Assembly (NCBI GenBank): GCA_019459145.1
Contig: JAIBEK010000042.1
Span: 1-64,000 of the forward strand
Source: Arenimonas sp.
GTDB taxonomy: Bacteria > Pseudomonadota > Alphaproteobacteria > Rhizobiales > Rhizobiaceae
Reading direction: 5' to 3'
Length of the DNA stretch: 64,000 nucleotides
Positions within the stretch are counted from its first letter, which is position 1, and each line of letters begins with the position of its first letter. A model generated the notes under the pieces. It saw nothing but the letters and a program-made list of their open reading frames with translations. It did not search any database and was not told the origin of the DNA. This document shows positions 62,171 to 64,000 of the stretch, one piece after another. Made by a program: the position numbers and the translations under genes.

Positions 62171-63052
62171 ATGAGTGACGATCTTTCCAAGCGGCGCCTC
62201 GGCCGGGGGCTGGCCGCCCTGATCGGCGAGATGGATCAACCGCTTCCGGTCGGCGACAGCCGACCAAGCGTCAATCCTGATCGTTCGGTTCCGATCGAAT
62301 TCGTCGCTCGCAACCCGAAGAACCCCCGTCGCTATTTCGATGAGGCTGAGTTGCAGGATCTTGCCGGATCGATTCGCCAGCACGGCATCGTCCAGCCAGT
62401 CGTGGTCAGGACGCGCGACAAGGATCGGTTTGAAATCATAGCCGGCGAACGACGCTGGCGCGCGGCGCAACTTGCGGGTCTGGTGGAGATCCCGGTGATC
62501 GTTCGCGATGTGGACGATCGCACGGCGCTCGAACTGGCGATCGTCGAGAATGTCCAGCGCGCCGACCTTAACCCGCTCGAGGAGGCGCTCGGCTATGAGC
62601 AGTTGATCGCCGAGCATGGCTACACCCAGAACGATCTCGGAGAGATCATCGGCAAGAGCCGCAGCCACGTCGCCAATAGCCTGCGCCTGCTGAAGCTGCC
62701 CGAGCCGGTGCGCGACATGCTGGCGGAGGGCAGCCTGTCCGCGGGTCATGCCCGTGCGCTTGTTTCGACGCCGGATCCCGTGACGCTGGCCAAGACCATT
62801 GCCGCGAAGGGCCTTTCGGTGCGGGATGCGGAAAAGCTCGCCCAGACCCATATCAAGGCGCAGAATGCTCCTCCGGCGGAGCCCCGCGAGCCGAAGGATT
62901 CGGATACAGTGGCGCTCGAGCGCAGCCTGACCGACCGGTTGGGGCTGGCGGTCGCGATCAATCACAAGGGCAGCGGCGGTCAGATCAAGATCACCTACCA
63001 GAGCCTCGAGCAGTTGGAAGAGATCTGCCGCCTTCTCGAAGGCCGAGGCTGA
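62171..63052 (+). CDS. parB: Chromosome partitioning protein ParB
   Basis: 293 residues; GGAG 9 bases before the ATG. The N-terminal KRRLGRGLAALIGE motif contacts ParA. The CTPase domain has QHGIVQPVVVR and IIAGERRWRAAQLAG (GERRxRA), the helix-turn-helix LGEIIGKSRSHVANSLRLL reads parS, and the C-terminus dimerises. Five TTCACGTGA-core sites in the window are its probable targets. Divided from convergent holA by five bases, with no visible terminator. Confidence 0.97.
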   Translation: MSDDLSKRRLGRGLAALIGEMDQPLPVGDSRPSVNPDRSVPIEFVARNPKNPRRYFDEAELQDLAGSIRQHGIVQPVVVRTRDKDRFEIIAGERRWRAAQLAGLVEIPVIVRDVDDRTALELAIVENVQRADLNPLEEALGYEQLIAEHGYTQNDLGEIIGKSRSHVANSLRLLKLPEPVRDMLAEGSLSAGHARALVSTPDPVTLAKTIAAKGLSVRDAEKLAQTHIKAQNAPPAEPREPKDSDTVALERSLTDRLGLAVAINHKGSGGQIKITYQSLEQLEEICRLLEGRG

Positions 63053-63057
63053 CGCAG

Positions 63058-64000
63058 TCAGGCGCGACGGTTGCGTCGCGCCGATTGCAGCGTCGAGGAT
63101 AGCAGCGTCTGCATGGCCAGGTTATCCTCCAGGGCCGCCTTCTGGCGGCTCTGCAAGATGGTCGACTGGATGCGACTGGCCTCGCGACCGAGGTCCTTGG
63201 ACGTCCAGTTGCGCAGCGCCCGCTCGATGATCGGCTTGCGGCGGAAGTGAATGCCCCTTCCATGCGACTGCATGACCTGGCCGGCTTGTTGCTGGCGCTC
63301 TTCCATTTCGATCCGCATCAGCTCGAGCTGCTGGAATTGCCGCATGCACGACTGCAGCACCAGGAAGACGGGCGTCTTCGACGTAACAATCTTCTGTATG
63401 GCGTGCAGGAAGGCGTCCGGTTCGCCGGAGAGCACGGCATCGACCACTTCATCGGTAGAGATCGCGCTGGCATCGCCGATGATCTCCGTGACGTGCGATT
63501 CGTCGATCATCGGCTCGTGCAGGCAGTAGAGCAGAAGCTTACGGATTTCGTTGCGTGACGCTATGCGGTCGCCGCCCAGCGATTCCGCCAGTAATTGCCG
63601 CGCCGCCGGCGTGATCCTCTGGCCGGCCGCGGACAGTTCCGTGTCGATCAGGGCATTCAATGCCTTGGCGTCGTCCTGATAGCAGGGAACGATCGCCACA
63701 GTGCGTGCCGGTTCGGCCACCTTGCGCAGTGCGGAACCCTTTTTCAGGTCGCCCGCCTCGATGATCACCGTACAGCCGTCGGGCGGCGTTTCGGCGATGA
63801 TCTGCAATCCGTCGACCAGAGCCTTTTCATTGGCCGCGCCGCGAACCCAGACGACCTTGTCGCCGCCGAACAGGCCAAGCGCGTTGACCTCGTCCATGAG
63901 TCGCCCCGGATCGGAGGTGATGTCGCCGATATCGAGCCGAGTCAGGGCGAAACTATCGGCCGGATCGATGCCTGTCGCCGCGGCGATCTGCGCAGCGCGT
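63058..64000 (-). CDS. holA: DNA polymerase III subunit delta, N-terminus outside the window
   Basis: At least 314 residues are visible, and the frame stays open to the window edge, so the track start at 63897 is internal. Upstream residues read AQIAAATGIDPADSFALTRLDIGDITSDPGRLMDEV. HolA opens the beta clamp within the clamp loader. FLVLQSCMRQFQQLELMR and LLAESLGGDRIASRNEIRKLLLY are delta-subunit blocks. The C-terminus is complete (LLSSTLQSARRNRRA). Confidence 0.93.
   Translation of the reverse strand, partial: RAAQIAAATGIDPADSFALTRLDIGDITSDPGRLMDEVNALGLFGGDKVVWVRGAANEKALVDGLQIIAETPPDGCTVIIEAGDLKKGSALRKVAEPARTVAIVPCYQDDAKALNALIDTELSAAGQRITPAARQLLAESLGGDRIASRNEIRKLLLYCLHEPMIDESHVTEIIGDASAISTDEVVDAVLSGEPDAFLHAIQKIVTSKTPVFLVLQSCMRQFQQLELMRIEMEERQQQAGQVMQSHGRGIHFRRKPIIERALRNWTSKDLGREASRIQSTILQSRQKAALEDNLAMQTLLSSTLQSARRNRRA

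Overview
The window is a contiguous piece of an alphaproteobacterial chromosome, almost certainly Rhizobiaceae (Rhizobium, Agrobacterium, Ensifer or Shinella type). This rests on high GC, the pckA-chvI-chvG-hprK-manX-ptsH-ahcY order, the hisBHAFE-coaA cluster, rhizobial families (DUF1402, DUF2852, Tim44-like, MltA) and the ppsR/hemE/rho/mnmE/mnmG/rsmG/parAB neighbourhood of the replication origin. HPr His22/Ser53 and ChvI Asp52 match the numbering I recall for Sinorhizobium meliloti. The species cannot be named from this sequence. No insertion sequence, prophage, CRISPR array, tRNA or rRNA was seen; nearly all of it is core genome.

Layout: 1-7 kb holds the end of an L,D-transpeptidase gene, malate synthase G, a hydantoinase/oxoprolinase-like gene, an orphan cytochrome P450 and a DUF1402 protein. 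7-13.4 kb has the HslVU protease and a divergent histidine cluster ending in coaA. 13.5-16.8 kb has alkB, a LysM/BON gene, arfB and pckA. 17-21 kb has the ChvG/ChvI two-component system followed by the regulatory PTS genes hprK, manX and ptsH. 21-35 kb starts with ahcY behind a perfect palindrome, then a tightly overlapping run: a DivL-like kinase with Tyr in place of the phospho-accepting His, a TsaE-AmgK fusion, a MurU-like nucleotidyltransferase, addB and addA, followed by trxA. 34.8-41.3 kb is a minus-strand run (folC, accD, trpA, trpB, trpF, a metallopeptidase, DUF2852). 41.4-50.2 kb has phaZ, a nitroreductase, gyrB, an XRE regulator, smr, mltA, a Tim44-like gene, fxsA and secB.

50.3-64 kb surrounds the probable chromosomal origin. 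dnaQ, coaE, aroE, maf and ppsR point left, and hemE, hemJ, rho, mnmE, mnmG, rsmG, parA and parB point right. The 400-bp ppsR-hemE gap carries two perfect DnaA boxes, an AT-rich stretch and GANTC sites. Four strong parS-like sites (near 43.6, 52.4, 58.75 and 60.7 kb) flank it. The window ends inside holA. The most interesting signals are the DivL tyrosine, the oriC/parS architecture, the palindromes ahead of ahcY and glcB, and the fused TsaE-AmgK gene. I found no convincing new multi-gene system.
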